Below are positions 16,469 through 28,869 of a DNA stretch of 50,883 nt, one piece after another. Origin of the DNA: Acidobacteriota bacterium (GTDB lineage: Bacteria; Acidobacteriota; Terriglobia; Terriglobales; Acidobacteriaceae). How positions within the stretch are numbered: position 1 is the stretch's first letter; each line of letters starts with the position of its first letter. The stretch covers positions 1-50,883 of the forward strand of contig JAKAXU010000022.1 in the NCBI GenBank assembly GCA_021816455.1. The letters run 5' to 3'. A model generated the notes under the pieces. That model was not told the DNA's origin and ran no database searches. It saw only the letters and a list, made by a program, of their open reading frames with translations. Made by a program: the position numbers and the translations under genes.

Positions 16469-17041
16469 TCAATCCTCCCAATACCGGCTGGATCGACGCC
16501 GCTCGCTCCATCCAAAGGCGTTCCGACGCAGCTCAATCGCCTCCTGCTCGCCCGGAATCAGATACACCACGACAACATCGAAGCGCGTGCGCGTCGGCCG
16601 CACCTCGCGCGGCAGCGATCGGATGTACAGTCGGGCCATCTTGCGCAGCATCCTGCGCTTGCCTTGGTCCACGGCTAGCTGCGCAGGGACCATGCCGCGG
16701 CTGGTCCTCGTCTTCACTTCAATGAAGCTGAGCGTGCTTCCGTCCAGAGCTATCAGGTCAAGGTCGCCATGCTCAGGCGACCTGCGCCAGCGACGGGCCA
16801 GAACCATCCAACCCTGCCTCTGCAGATGCCAGTAGACAATCTCTTCACCGCGCTCGCCAACGATCAGGTGCTGCGGTCTGGCTGTCGACTTCACGAATCG
16901 TCGACCGAGCCATTCCAATGTGATGCCCGTGCGATAAAGGACGCTGAGCCAGATGCCATTCCGCCAGCGCGTGAACGCCGTGGATGGCGCTGGATTCAAC
17001 CAGGTACGGGCCAGTCGCTGCCGACCAAGCGGAGTGTTCAT
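16469..17041 (-). CDS. UPF0102/YraN family nuclease-fold protein
   Basis: A 190-residue protein whose C-terminal 120 residues are a YraN domain: GERGEEIVYWHLQRQGWMVLARRWR, then the PD-(D/E)XK-like core GDLDLIALDGSTLSFIEVKTR and a lysine-rich helix. YraN proteins are thought to be nuclease-fold factors; their exact role is unknown. The extra 65-residue N-terminus is longer than the family's usual 115-130 residues. The start is ambiguous; ATG 17041 is the first plausible one, and the ORF remains open further upstream. Convergent with iscX. Confidence 0.85.
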   Translation of the reverse strand: MNTPLGRQRLARTWLNPAPSTAFTRWRNGIWLSVLYRTGITLEWLGRRFVKSTARPQHLIVGERGEEIVYWHLQRQGWMVLARRWRRSPEHGDLDLIALDGSTLSFIEVKTRTSRGMVPAQLAVDQGKRRMLRKMARLYIRSLPREVRPTRTRFDVVVVYLIPGEQEAIELRRNAFGWSERRRSSRYWED

Positions 17042-17325
17042 GCCATGCTCCGCGCACAGATCCGAGTCGTCACGTCGTCCGCTGCAGCGGGGCAGCCCCG
17101 ATATAGGCTGCACATATCCGCTCGCAGCAACAGCCTGGCCAGCGGGGCAGCATGGGAATGCAATTCGCAGTGCATGATGGGATCGTTCCACATTTATCAG
17201 CGAGTGGCAACACTTCCCGGCTCGGGCACGATTCCGAACGCAAGCCTCTTGCAATTTCAAACTGACCCACCACCGGCAAGACGCAGACTATGACAGGCTC
17301 ACGCTGTAAGTTGTTAGCACTCTAG
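17042..17325. other. Intergenic region between yraN and the IS4 element
   Basis: No gene was recognised. The yraN frame stays open here without a good start. TAAGTTGTTA near 17306 resembles the 11-mer found beside both tRNAs but has no tRNA next to it. Confidence 0.4.
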
Positions 17326-17330
17326 CCTTA

Positions 17331-17346
17331 ATACTGTTCACTTAAG
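17331..17346 (+). repeat. Left inverted repeat of the IS4-family element
   Basis: A 16-bp terminal repeat, complementary to 18766-18781. Confidence 0.85.
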
Positions 17347-17390
17347 AAGATTTATGGCATTCTGTATGAGTCAAGGACAGGAGGCCACAG

Positions 17391-18774
17391 GTGGCGCGTA
17401 CGGTTGCGGAACTCCCTCCGGGTGCCAGGATCACGGACTACATCAGTCTTGGCGTGATCACCAAGACGTTTCCTGTCTCCACCATCGGGCCGGTGCTTTC
17501 AAACACCGGCAAGTCAAGTGTTCGCCAGCGCGACCTGCCGGCGCAGGTGGTTGTCTACTACGTAATCGCCCTTGCGCTTTACATGCAGTCGTCCTATCGG
17601 GAGGTATTGCGCTGTTTGCTGGAAGCAGTGCAGTGGCTGCGTGATCCATCGCTTGGTGTTCGGGTTGCGGGCAAGTCGGGCATCTCTCAGGCGCGCAGGC
17701 GGCTTGGCTGGGAGCCTCTGCGGCAGTTGCACGATGAGTTGGTCAAGCCCGTGGCCGTGCGCAGCACGCGGGGCGCGTGGTATCGGAGTTGGCGGTTGGT
17801 GAGTCTGGATGGCAGCACCTTGGATGTGGCCGATGAGAAGGCTAACGAAGATGCTTTCGCTCGCCCCGTGGCCAGCCGCGGCGCCAGCGCATATCCGCAG
17901 ATCCGTTTCGTATCCCTGGTGGAGAACGGTACACACGTGCTGTTCGGTAGCCAGATGGCGGGTTACCGGACAGGCGAAATCTCGTTGGCCAAGGCGGTGC
18001 TCCCGCGCCTGAGAAAAGGCATGCTGTGCCTGGCTGACCGAAACTTCTTTGGCTTCGAATTATGGCAACTGGCACAGGGAACAGGCGCGGACCTGCTGTG
18101 GCGGATGAAAAAGAACATGCGCATGGCCTGTGAGAAACGCCTGCCCGATGGCTCCTATTTGAGCCATGTGTATCCGTCGGAGCGAGACTGGCGACACAAA
18201 ACCAATGGGATCGTGTTGCGGGTGATCGATTACCGTCTGGAAGGAATCGAGGGTTCCGAGCCGATGTATCGGTTGGCAACCACCATCCTCGATCCTGACA
18301 AAGCTCCTGCCCAGGAATTGGCAGCCCTCTATCATGAGCGCTGGGAGATCGAAACTGCGTTCGACGAACTCAAGACCCATCTGCGCGGCGCTAGGATTGT
18401 GCTACGCAGCAAGACCCCCGATCTGGTGCGTCAGGAGTTCTACGGGCTCTTGATGGCTCACTTTGCTATCCGCGGCCTGATGCATGAGGCCGCTCTCAAG
18501 GCCGACGAAGACCCCGACCGGCTCTCGTTCCTCCACACGGTGCGCGTTATCCGCCGCAAAATGGCTGTTTATGGCGCTATTCCCCCCTGCGAAGAGGAGA
18601 ACGTTTCATAACCGGGTCCTTGACGAAACTCTTCAGGAACGTGTCGTCTCCAGCCGCAACCGCCGCAATTTCCGAGGTGTCAAACGCAAGATGAGCCAAT
18701 TCCCGCTCCGGCCGCGACACAGCAAACCTCTGCCTCCGATGAACATCGAAAAAGCTATCCGGATACTTAAGTGA
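17391..18774 (+). pseudogene. IS4-family transposase with a frameshift near its C-terminus
   Basis: GTG 17391 is preceded by GGAGG at 6 nt. The first frame runs 406 codons to 18611 and holds the DDE catalytic core: LDGSTLDVAD, LADRNFFGFE, and the IS4 signature Y-x2-R-x3-E-x6-K in YHERWEIETAFDELK. At a run of six C (18582-18587) the coding signal moves one base: FPPAKRRTFHNRVLDE continues in the other frame to a stop at 18774 inside the right repeat. This gives the full length of about 461 residues. It is either a frameshift mutation or slippage at the C run. All three catalytic acidic residues lie before the shift, so some activity is possible. Confidence 0.8.
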
Positions 18775-18781
18775 ACAGTAT
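18766..18781 (-). repeat. Right inverted repeat of the IS4-family element
   Basis: A 16-bp terminal repeat. The stop codon of the frameshifted transposase reading frame (18772-18774) lies in it. Confidence 0.85.
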
Positions 18782-18786
18782 CAGGG

Positions 18787-18910
18787 TTAATTCACCTGGC
18801 ATGGTTGCGAACCGCCGACGTTCAGGCTTCGACTCCGGCCTGCGCGCGTCCATCACCACCACCATCAGGACCTTCTTGTGTACGTCTATTCCTGCAATCT
18901 TGTCGGCCAT
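18787..18910 (-). pseudogene. N-terminal fragment of an IS110-family transposase
   Basis: ATG 18910 with GGAGG 5 nt upstream starts a frame reading MADKIAGIDVHKKVLMVVVM and then RRRFATMPGEL, the start of IS110 (DEDD) transposases with the first catalytic Asp in GIDVHK. Only about 41 codons remain before the IS4 element cuts it off. The matching 3' part is not found on the other side of the IS4 element, so the remainder was deleted. Confidence 0.75.
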
Positions 18911-20972
<2,062 letters not shown>

Positions 20973-21032
20973 AGCTTCCTCCAAAAAATCAGTTCGGGCT
21001 CCAGTCGCGTCAACTTAAGTGCGTATCGAGAC

Positions 21033-21061
21033 TATATAACCGGAGATGGAACAACCGTCAA
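21033..21061 (-). promoter_or_regulatory. Sigma-70-type promoter of the GH39 gene
   Basis: On the minus strand TTGACG (21061-21056) and TATATA (21038-21033) are separated by 17 bp, giving an approximately 54-nt leader to the start codon. Confidence 0.7.
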
Positions 21062-21820
21062 CACATAAAAGAATTTCCTCTCAAACATTCGCAGCACGCT
21101 GACCAAGTGGCAGATTGCGCCGGGGTGATGAGCCAACTTTCAGATGGGGCAACCAGCACAGATTCCAAACAGCAAGTACAGGCTGCGCTCTCATGCAGAC
21201 AGACCGTTGGCCGACTGAATCCCGAATTTATTTTTAATATGTTGCATTAAGCGCCAAAATTATTGCTTGACAGAAATCCGCTGTTTGAATACAGTTTCGT
21301 ACTGAATGAAAAATACTAAAAGATCATACGCAACGCTGAATATTATACGAAAATCTGTGTTCAGTTCTTGAGGATAGAAATGCTTCATTGCAGTGTAGGC
21401 TGTAAATGCAGATCGTCCTGATTCTGTACTACAACGCGCGATAGTTGCCGTCACGGACAATTCAGGAGATGGATAGGAGAGTGGTGATTGCCGCAAAGCG
21501 CGTCTGCTCCAGAACTGCAGGAAAAGAGGATGAAACGATATCTGGAAGTGAACCTGCATCGGATGCAGTTGACCGCAGGAACGTAGCTGGAAAACCGACG
21601 AACGCATCTGCAGCGTGGCTGATGAAGGAGCGGAAGCTGTTTGCCGCCCGATTGCGGAAGGAAAATGAGATCGCCGTTTCGCGCTCGTTCCTAGGAGTCA
21701 TCTATTGCACCCTCAAAAACAACCGGGTCTTCGAGGATTTTCCTAATTTTGTACTGACGTCCTGAATGCAGCCCACAACTACAGCATGAGCAGACAACTA
21801 TTCATGGGGGTTCATAACTT
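21062..21820. other. Long divergent intergenic region before the phosphoesterases
   Basis: About 760 bp with AT-rich stretches. A promoter-like TTGACA (21267-21272) and TACAGT (21290-21295) with a 17-bp spacer point rightward, but more than 500 bp before the next gene. A 106-codon plus-strand frame (21445-21765) ends in LKNNRVFEDFPNFVLTS, which has the look of a transposase tail; it is not supported well enough to call. Confidence 0.4.
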
Positions 21821-23305
21821 ATGTTATTCGCAAAGATTCGACGAATATCGCGGAGGACGTGCGGCGTTCCTACTCGTATCGGGAGAGTCTGGCTGCTTGC
21901 GTTCGTGCCATCGCAGCTGATCCTTCCATGTGGCGCTCTCGCCCAGAACCCTTCTGCGGTTCCGGAAGGAATTCACAAAATCAAGCATGTGATCATCATC
22001 ATGCAGGAAAACCGTTCGTTCGACAGTTACTTCGGCACTTTCCCGGGAGCGGATGGATTGCCGACGAAGGATGGAGCCTTCACTGTCTGCAACCCCGATA
22101 TAAGAACGGGGCAGTGCATGAGTCCGTATCACGATACCAATGATGAAAATGGAGGGGGTTCTCATGGCGCGGCTGCAAGCCTCCAGGACATTGATAACGG
22201 GAAGATGGATGGCTTTGTCATCCAGGCTGAAACCGTCGCGAGAGGCTGTTCCAACGTGGTCAATAACGCATGTGCAAAATCGGCAAATGCGGATGTGATG
22301 GGATATCACGATGGTCGCGACATTCCCAATTATTGGGCCTATGCACATACCTATGTACTCCAGGATCATATGTTCGAGCCCGATGCCTCCTGGAGTCTAC
22401 CTGCGCATCTCTACGAAGTGTCGGCTTGGTCGGCGTATTGTACCAAGCATGACGATCCAAAGAGCTGCAAGAACGAGCTGGCAAACCCGGCAAAACCACC
22501 TGACATGCATGGTCCCGGGAAACCACCCAATCCCAAGCCAATTTACGCATGGACAGATGTGACTTATCTGCTGCACGCACACCATGTGAGCTGGGGCTAC
22601 TATGTGATGAAGGGTACTGAACCCGGCTGCATGGATGACTCTGCACTCGATTGCCCTCCCGTTCAACAGGCCGCCAGAACTGCGGGGTGGTGGAATCCGC
22701 TGCCATACTTTGACACGGTAAAAGACGATGGAGAGCTTTCGCGCGTTCAGTCATTAGATAATTTCTATAAGCAGGCCCACGATGGCACCTTGCCCTCCGT
22801 ATCGTGGATTGCTCCTTCCAAAAACGTGAGCGAACATCCACCTCATCTGGTGAGTGCAGGGCAGAGCTGGGTGACCGGCCTGATCAACGCCGTGATGCAG
22901 GGGCCGAACTGGAAAGACTGCGCCATCTTTCTGGTTTGGGATGATTGGGGCGGCTTCTACGACCATGTCGTGCCTCCTGTCGTGGATCAAAACGGGTATG
23001 GGCTGCGTGTTCCGGCGATGGTCATTTCTCCCTATGCCAAGCCGCATTTCATTGACCATCAGACGCTCAGCTTCGACGCATATCTGAAATTCATTGAAGA
23101 CGATTTTCTGGGCGGATTACGGCTCGATCCCAAGACGGATGGAAGACCCGATCCCAGACCGACTGTCCGCGAAAATGTTCCTATCTTAGGCGACTTGACC
23201 AACGACTTCGATTTCAACCAGCAACCACTTCCGCCCCTGGTCCTTTCCGAACACCCATCGACGGATTTAGTTGCCCGTCCATCGACGACAATGGCCAAAC
23301 AATAG
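21821..23305 (+). CDS. Secreted phosphoesterase, tandem copy 1 (phospholipase C/AcpA family)
   Basis: A 494-residue member of the PF04185 phosphoesterase family, which includes bacterial phospholipases C and AcpA acid phosphatase. A signal peptide spans about 1-40 (ending GALAQN). Family motifs: [20 protein letters not shown] (metal-binding Glu-Asn), [33 protein letters not shown] with a candidate nucleophile Ser, [14 protein letters not shown] (Asp-Asp) and [15 protein letters not shown]. There is no C-terminal PLC accessory domain, so it is a minimal catalytic form. It could release phosphate from phospholipids or other esters; the substrate is unknown. Its N-terminus differs from copies 2 and 3, but its 3' end is identical to that of copy 2. 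Confidence 0.88.
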   Translation: MLFAKIRRISRRTCGVPTRIGRVWLLAFVPSQLILPCGALAQNPSAVPEGIHKIKHVIIIMQENRSFDSYFGTFPGADGLPTKDGAFTVCNPDIRTGQCMSPYHDTNDENGGGSHGAAASLQDIDNGKMDGFVIQAETVARGCSNVVNNACAKSANADVMGYHDGRDIPNYWAYAHTYVLQDHMFEPDASWSLPAHLYEVSAWSAYCTKHDDPKSCKNELANPAKPPDMHGPGKPPNPKPIYAWTDVTYLLHAHHVSWGYYVMKGTEPGCMDDSALDCPPVQQAARTAGWWNPLPYFDTVKDDGELSRVQSLDNFYKQAHDGTLPSVSWIAPSKNVSEHPPHLVSAGQSWVTGLINAVMQGPNWKDCAIFLVWDDWGGFYDHVVPPVVDQNGYGLRVPAMVISPYAKPHFIDHQTLSFDAYLKFIEDDFLGGLRLDPKTDGRPDPRPTVRENVPILGDLTNDFDFNQQPLPPLVLSEHPSTDLVARPSTTMAKQ

Positions 23306-23382
23306 AATTCGGATACGATAACGGGGGATCAGGACGGGCTTCTCAGCGAAATTCAATCGTTCTTCAAGGGAGTTTTTTATGC
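23102..23382 (+). repeat. Perfect 281-bp direct repeat, copy A
   Basis: The 3' end of phosphoesterase copy 1, its stop codon, the 73-bp spacer and the first codon of copy 2. It is identical to 24681-24961 by eye, at an offset of 1579 bp. Confidence 0.85.
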
Positions 23383-24884
23383 CGCGTAATTTTATCCAGC
23401 AACCTTCGTGGAAACACTTCAATTTGACTGCTATCCCGAGGGCGGGATGGTTATGTGCGATTGGGTTCCTGCTGCTGGCAATTCCGATGGGTTCTAAGGC
23501 CCAGAGCCCTTCTGCGGTTCCGGAAGGAATTCACAAAATCAAGCATGTGATCATCATCATGCAGGAGAACCGCTCGTTCGACAGTTACTTCGGCACTTTC
23601 CCAGGGGCAGATGGATTGCCGACGAAGGATGGAGCCTTCACTGTCTGCAATCCCGACAAACAGACGGGGCAGTGCATGAGTCCGTATCACGATACCAATG
23701 ACATCAATGGAGGTGGGCCCCATGAGGCAGCTTCCAGCTTGGCGGACATCGACAGTGGCAAGCTGGATGGATTTGTTGTCCAGGCTGAAAAAGGGCGCAA
23801 GGGATGTCTGAACAGTGCGAATCCTGCATGTACCAACTCAATAAGGCCAGATGTCATGGGATATCACGACGGGCGCGACCTTCCGAACTACTGGGCCTAT
23901 GCACATACCTTCGTTCTGCAGGACCACATGTTCGAACCGAATGCCTCCTGGAGCTTGCCCGCTCATCTCTACGAGGTATCGGCATGGTCGGCGTATTGCA
24001 CAAAACACGACGACCCGAAAAGCTGTGTGAACGAGCTGAATTCTCCAGGAATAACCCCCAATTTTGGTGGCAGAGGACACTTTGGTGGCGAACGGAATGG
24101 GCCCATCGGCACGAAGCCGATTTATGCATGGACGGATCTGACGTATCTGCTCCACGCTCACCAGGTAAGCTGGGGTTATTACGTGATGAAAGGTGCTGAA
24201 ACGGACTGCAGGGAAGGCGCTGGCGTGTCCTGTCCTCCAGTCAAACGGGACAAAGGGACTCCGGGGATATGGAATCCGCTGCCGTACTTTGACACGGTAA
24301 AAGACGACGGTGAGCTTTCCCGCATTCAGCCGCTGGAGAATTTTTATCAACAGGCCCACGATGGCACATTGCCCTCCGTCTCCTGGATTGCTCCTGCTTT
24401 CCGGGTCAGTGAACATCCACCTGCACGGGTAAGTGTTGGCCAAAGCTGGGTGACCGGCCTGATCAACGCCGTGATGCAGGGGCCAGACTGGAAGGACTGC
24501 GCCATCTTTCTGGTTTGGGATGACTGGGGAGGATTTTACGATCATGAACCGCCCCCGGTGGTGGATGAAAACGGGTATGGGCTGCGTGTTCCGGCGATGG
24601 TCATTTCTCCCTATGCCAAACCGCATTTCATCGACCATCAGACGCTCAGCTTCGACGCATATCTGAAATTCATCGAAGACGATTTTCTGGGCGGATTACG
24701 GCTCGATCCCAAGACGGATGGAAGACCCGATCCCAGACCGACTGTCCGCGAAAATGTTCCTATCTTAGGCGACTTGACCAACGACTTCGATTTCAACCAG
24801 CAACCACTTCCGCCCCTGGTCCTTTCCGAACACCCATCGACGGATTTAGTTGCCCGTCCATCGACGACAATGGCCAAACAATAG
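23379..24884 (+). CDS. Secreted phosphoesterase, tandem copy 2 (phospholipase C/AcpA family)
   Basis: A 501-residue paralog with the same motifs as its neighbours ([43 protein letters not shown]). GGGAG lies 8 nt before the ATG in a 73-bp spacer. A signal peptide covers about 1-42 (hydrophobic [16 protein letters not shown] then SKAQS). The 5' part is nearly identical to copy 3 and the 3' part to copy 1, while the middle (residues about 110-310) differs from both, with a glycine-rich insert ([14 protein letters not shown]). The mosaic suggests unequal crossover or gene conversion among copies. Confidence 0.88.
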   Translation: MPRNFIQQPSWKHFNLTAIPRAGWLCAIGFLLLAIPMGSKAQSPSAVPEGIHKIKHVIIIMQENRSFDSYFGTFPGADGLPTKDGAFTVCNPDKQTGQCMSPYHDTNDINGGGPHEAASSLADIDSGKLDGFVVQAEKGRKGCLNSANPACTNSIRPDVMGYHDGRDLPNYWAYAHTFVLQDHMFEPNASWSLPAHLYEVSAWSAYCTKHDDPKSCVNELNSPGITPNFGGRGHFGGERNGPIGTKPIYAWTDLTYLLHAHQVSWGYYVMKGAETDCREGAGVSCPPVKRDKGTPGIWNPLPYFDTVKDDGELSRIQPLENFYQQAHDGTLPSVSWIAPAFRVSEHPPARVSVGQSWVTGLINAVMQGPDWKDCAIFLVWDDWGGFYDHEPPPVVDENGYGLRVPAMVISPYAKPHFIDHQTLSFDAYLKFIEDDFLGGLRLDPKTDGRPDPRPTVRENVPILGDLTNDFDFNQQPLPPLVLSEHPSTDLVARPSTTMAKQ

Positions 24885-24961
24885 AATTCGGATACGATAA
24901 CGGGGGATCAGGACGGGCTTCTCAGCGAAATTCAATCGTTCTTCAAGGGAGTTTTTTATGC
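24681..24961 (+). repeat. Perfect 281-bp direct repeat, copy B
   Basis: The second copy of 23102-23382, spanning the copy 2 / copy 3 junction. Confidence 0.85.
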
Positions 24962-26448
24962 CTCGTAATTTTGCCTCGCAACTTTCGTGGAAACACTTCA
25001 GTTTGACTGCTATCCCAAGAGCTGGATGGTTGTGTGCGATTGGGTTCCTGCTGCTGGCAATTCCGATGGGTTCTAAGGCCCAGAGCCCTTCTGCGGTTCC
25101 GGAAGGAATTCACAAAATCAAGCATGTGATCATCATTATGCAGGAAAACCGTTCGTTCGACAGTTACTTCGGCACTTTCCCAGGGGCAGATGGATTGCCG
25201 ACGAAGGATGGAGCCTTCACTGTCTGCAATCCCGATCCGAGGACAGGACAGTGTATGAGTCCGTATCACGATACGAATGATGCCAATGGGGGTGGGCCCC
25301 ATAACGCAGCTGCCAGTCTGAAGGACATTGACAATGGTAGGATGGATGGCTTTGTCATTCAGGCTGAAAGTGGCCGCAAGGGATGCGGGAACGCTTGGAA
25401 TCCTGTATGTACGAACTCGGCGAATCCAGATGCGATGGGATACCACGATGGCCGGGACCTCCCGAATTACTGGGCCTACGCGCGCACTTTCGTGCTCCAG
25501 GACCACATGTTCGAACCCAATGCCTCCTGGAGTCTGCCCGCTCATCTCTACGAGGTATCGGCATGGTCGGCGTATTGCACCAAGCATGATGATCCGAAGA
25601 GCTGCAAGAATGCGGTGGATGCTCCCGGAAGGCCACTCGACTTCGGTGGCCAAAAGGACGCACCCGATAAAAAAGCGATTTATGCGTGGACGGACGTGAC
25701 TTACCTGTTACACGCGCATCACGTGAGCTGGGGCTACTATGTGATCAGGGGTACTAGTCCCGGTTGTACGGGCGACGATGAAGCCGCTATCAACTGTCCC
25801 CGAGTCGAACGGTACACGGCGCGCACACCAGGGATATGGAATCCGCTGCCGTACTTTGACACGGTAAAAGACGACGGTGAACTTTCCCGTATTCAGCCTC
25901 TGGAGAATTTTTATAAGCAGGCCCACGATGGCACCTTGCCCTCCGTCTCCTGGATTGCTCCTTCGCAGATGGTGAGCGAACATCCACCTGCACGTCTGAG
26001 CGTAGGTCAGAGCTGGGTGACGGGTCTGATCAATGCCGTGATGCAGGGGCCGAACTGGAAAGACTGCGCCATCTTTCTGGTTTGGGATGACTGGGGCGGA
26101 TTTTATGATCATGAGATACCGCCTGTCGTTGATGAAAACGGGTATGGGCTGCGTGTTCCGGCGATGGTCATTTCTCCCTATGCCAAACCTCATTTCATCG
26201 ACCATCAGACGCTCAGCTTCGACGCATATCTGAAATTCATCGAAGACGATTTTCTGGGCGGATTGCGGCTGAATCCAAAGACCGATGGGCGGCCCGACCG
26301 CAGACCGACGGTGCGCGAAGACGTTCCCATCCTGGGCAATCTGACCAACGACTTCGACTTCAACCAGCAACCGATTCCAGCTTTGGTTCTGCCTGAGCAC
26401 CCGGTAACGGATTTAGTGGACACAACACCAGATGCACAGCCCAAATAA
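24958..26448 (+). CDS. Secreted phosphoesterase, tandem copy 3 (phospholipase C/AcpA family)
   Basis: A 496-residue paralog of the two preceding genes, with signal peptide, [43 protein letters not shown] and [16 protein letters not shown]. The first 130 codons are close to copy 2. The last 50 residues ([15 protein letters not shown] to DTTPDAQPK) differ from copies 1 and 2, which share their ends, so this is probably the ancestral 3' end of the array. A strong hairpin follows its stop at 26450. Confidence 0.88.
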   Translation: MPRNFASQLSWKHFSLTAIPRAGWLCAIGFLLLAIPMGSKAQSPSAVPEGIHKIKHVIIIMQENRSFDSYFGTFPGADGLPTKDGAFTVCNPDPRTGQCMSPYHDTNDANGGGPHNAAASLKDIDNGRMDGFVIQAESGRKGCGNAWNPVCTNSANPDAMGYHDGRDLPNYWAYARTFVLQDHMFEPNASWSLPAHLYEVSAWSAYCTKHDDPKSCKNAVDAPGRPLDFGGQKDAPDKKAIYAWTDVTYLLHAHHVSWGYYVIRGTSPGCTGDDEAAINCPRVERYTARTPGIWNPLPYFDTVKDDGELSRIQPLENFYKQAHDGTLPSVSWIAPSQMVSEHPPARLSVGQSWVTGLINAVMQGPNWKDCAIFLVWDDWGGFYDHEIPPVVDENGYGLRVPAMVISPYAKPHFIDHQTLSFDAYLKFIEDDFLGGLRLNPKTDGRPDRRPTVREDVPILGNLTNDFDFNQQPIPALVLPEHPVTDLVDTTPDAQPK

Positions 26449-26449
26449 C

Positions 26450-26484
26450 GGAACGACCCTCGACTTCAAGTCGAGGGTCGTTCC
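26450..26484 (+). terminator. Strong hairpin after the phosphoesterase array
   Basis: GGAACGACCCTCGAC (26450-26464) pairs with GTCGAGGGTCGTTCC (26470-26484) across TTCAA: 15 bp, GC-rich, 1 bp after the stop of copy 3. No T run follows. It probably ends the array's transcript; an origin as an insertion-sequence end is possible, since IS630 debris lies next to it. Confidence 0.6.
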
Positions 26485-26603
26485 GGAGATGTCGATTGGA
26501 GATCGACTGTCGTCGGGGAGTGTCCAGACTTTTCGCACTTTCGATCTTCCGTCTGCGCAATTTCAAATGCGATGACCCGGGCCTGTAAGCAGACACTAGG
26601 CAG

Positions 26604-27422
26604 CAGTAGTTGCTTGAGCTTGGCAAAGGCCTTTTCGATAGGGTTTAAGTCCGGCGAGTAAGGCGGCAGGTAAAGCAACCGGGCTCCTGCTGCCTCCATT
26701 CTTTCGCGCACTCCCTGAACCTTGTGCGAACGAGATTGTCCATCACCACCACATCGCCAGGCCGCAGTTTCGGACACAAGACCTCATCCAGATAAGCAAG
26801 GAATATCTCTCGATCCGAGGCCGCCTCAATAGTCATGGTGGCGATCATGCCGCGAGTGCGGATGGCGCCCAAAATGATGAGGATTTTCCATCTGCCGTCG
26901 GGGGGTCATGAATACGCGCGCCTCCGGTACCACGCGCATACAGTCGCGCCATCTGCGTCGAGACGCCGCTCTCATCGAGAAAGATCAACCGTTCAAGGTC
27001 GATCCTGCCAATCCTCTCGACGAACTCTTTGCGCCGCTTGCGGTTCTGTTCCGTGTTCCGCTCTTGCGCGTGGAGTGACTTTTGTTGAGCCGGAAACCCA
27101 TCCGCTTCACCACTCGCCACAAATGTTGCGTGCTGAAGCGAAGCCCGGTCTTGTTCTCTAACTCCGCCTGTAACTCGACCAGTGTCGCGTCGGGATGGGA
27201 ACGCAATAATCCAACCAACGCCGCTTCATCTATCCGGCGCTTGGCTCCGGGACGATAACTGGGACGCTCCATCCGCCCGGTACGCTTCCTGGCCGCCGAC
27301 ACCTTCCAGGCCCAACCCACGCTCACGCCGAAACGCTCGGCTAACTCCGACAGACTCCACTTGCCTCCGTCATAGGCCTCAAGCAGCTTGCGCCGCAAAT
27401 CATCCGAATAAGGCCGCGCCAT
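26604..27422 (-). pseudogene. IS630-family transposase broken by several frameshifts
   Basis: The protein is readable only by joining four frames: MARPYSDDLRRKLLEAYDGG with helix-turn-helix (from 27422), LERLIFLDESGVSTQMARLY (first catalytic Asp), LGAIRTRGMIATMTIEAA and then VVMDNL (second Asp), and [20 protein letters not shown] (catalytic Glu). At least three shifts separate these parts, so it is dead. The last residues past KLKQLL (left of 26604) no longer match the family, so the element's end is probably lost. Confidence 0.85.
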
Positions 27423-27474
27423 AGCATGAGCCTGAAGAATCGCGCCCCTTACTATACATCTTCAAGAGAGATAT

Positions 27475-28737
27475 CTAAGTCGAACAAAGTTTGAGCACCT
27501 GTTCGATGACATCTGCGGCGCGGTCAGGCCCGTTCAACTGCTGGATCGCTCTCTGCAAGACCCGTGCCGCTTCACGGTATCCGGTATCTTGCAGCACGAG
27601 GAGGACTGCTTTGCGAAGCCGCGCCGGGTTTAGCCTGTGCCGTGAAACCACCACGCATGCTCCGCGTGCTTTGAGCCTGGCCGCTACCCCGGGTTGATCG
27701 TTACCGAGGGGCACGGCCACCAGTGGTACTCCCTCGGAAAGCGACTCGAGGACCGTGTTCAGGCCCGCATGTGTGATCACCAGCGTTGCACGCTTCAGAA
27801 TCTCCAGTTGAGGAGCAAAATGCACCACCAACGGATCACCGGCCAGCTTCCCCAATCTCGCCGGATCAAGCCCGCCACCGAGCGAGATCACCAATTGTGC
27901 GTCGAGTCCGACACAGGCATCTGCAATCGTTTTGAAGATGACTTCCGAACCGTTCTGAAGCGTGCCCAGGGATGCGTAAATGAGCGGGCGTCCATCGAGT
28001 TGGTCCCAGGGAAAATGGACACTGGGACGTCGTTGAGCGTGTAAGAAAGGCCCCGTGTAGTGAAGCCCGGCTGGTTTTTTGCCGCGAATTTGGAAGTCCA
28101 GTGCCTCCGGCAACTGAGTAATTTGTGCCAAAGGCGATAGCCCGTCCTCCGGACGCATCAGCTGCTTCAGTCCCCACGCGCTACGCAGCTGGTTCACTTC
28201 CCGGAAGATGGGGGCTGCGATCCGCAGAAGAAGATGGATGGCAAGGCGATTTCGCAAACGGCTGAGCCGATCCTGTCCTGCTGCCCAGCCGAACCAGAAG
28301 GGTGGAAACCGATCGTCGGGAAGCAGGGGAGGAATCAGGGCGAGGGATATCCAGGGCAGGCCTAAATAGTCTGCCACGTTTCCTGCAAACTCCGCCTCGT
28401 CAACAAGCAGAGCATCGACGTTGGCGGCCCGCACCACCTCCGGCCCATCACGCAGGATCATCCGCGTCGAATTCCTCACCCGATCCAACGTAAATCGAAA
28501 GGCCGCGATTCCCTTGAGCCGCGCTAATTGTTCGTCCAGCCTCCTGAGCGTTCCGGGCGGATAGTCTTCGGCGCCGATCCGTTGAAATTCGATACCGGCC
28601 GCCCGCACACTTGCCTCGGTGTCTGCAATTCCAAAGATCACCACCTGATGACCTCTTAGCTGCAAAGAATGCGCAAGTGCGATCATCGGATTGAGATGAC
28701 CGGTTCCCGGAAAACAGAATGCCCCGAATTTTGCCAT
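27475..28737 (-). CDS. UGT/MGT-type glycosyltransferase (GT1 family)
   Basis: A 420-residue enzyme of the GT-B fold that moves a sugar from a nucleotide sugar to a lipid or small-molecule acceptor. ATG 28737 follows GAGGAGG at 3 nt. The N-terminal domain starts FGAFCFPGTGHLNPMIALAHSL, and the C-terminal sugar-nucleotide site is VVHFAPQLEILKRATLVITH with AGLNTVLESLSEGVPLVAVP and GNDQPGVAARL. It resembles CrtX-like and macrolide glycosyltransferases. It is 133 bp downstream of the ABC permease on the same strand and near an acyl-CoA ligase and an acyl reductase, so a lipid acceptor is plausible. Confidence 0.85.
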   Translation of the reverse strand: MAKFGAFCFPGTGHLNPMIALAHSLQLRGHQVVIFGIADTEASVRAAGIEFQRIGAEDYPPGTLRRLDEQLARLKGIAAFRFTLDRVRNSTRMILRDGPEVVRAANVDALLVDEAEFAGNVADYLGLPWISLALIPPLLPDDRFPPFWFGWAAGQDRLSRLRNRLAIHLLLRIAAPIFREVNQLRSAWGLKQLMRPEDGLSPLAQITQLPEALDFQIRGKKPAGLHYTGPFLHAQRRPSVHFPWDQLDGRPLIYASLGTLQNGSEVIFKTIADACVGLDAQLVISLGGGLDPARLGKLAGDPLVVHFAPQLEILKRATLVITHAGLNTVLESLSEGVPLVAVPLGNDQPGVAARLKARGACVVVSRHRLNPARLRKAVLLVLQDTGYREAARVLQRAIQQLNGPDRAADVIEQVLKLCST

Positions 28738-28869
28738 GGACCTCCTCAACTATTTACACATTTCATCGGCCGGTAAGGGCTTCTACGGTGGAAAGTGTTC
28801 CGACTTCCGCTGCGGAAGTCCAACTGCAGCGCGGTACGGCCGCCGATGACGACTGCTGTGTGGGATCGG

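Larger units (their letters stand above)
17326..18786. mobile_element. IS4-family insertion sequence
   Basis: The ends carry inverted repeats: ATACTGTTCACTTAAG at 17331-17346 is exactly complementary to 18766-18781. The match can be extended outward to 17326 and 18786 with three mismatches in 21. One transposase gene fills the element. No direct target duplication is visible in the flanks, so one end may have been rearranged. The right flank is an IS110 fragment. Confidence 0.85.

Noticed and set aside
17306..17315. TAAGTTGTTA, similar to the 11-mer beside the tRNAs
   Set aside because: No tRNA or integrase is next to it, and a 10-base match can occur by chance in 50 kb.
21445..21765. A 106-codon plus-strand frame before the phosphoesterases
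   Set aside because: Its tail (LKNNRVFEDFPNFVLTS) looks vaguely like a transposase end, but there is no ribosome site and the rest is unlike any family I know; not enough to call.
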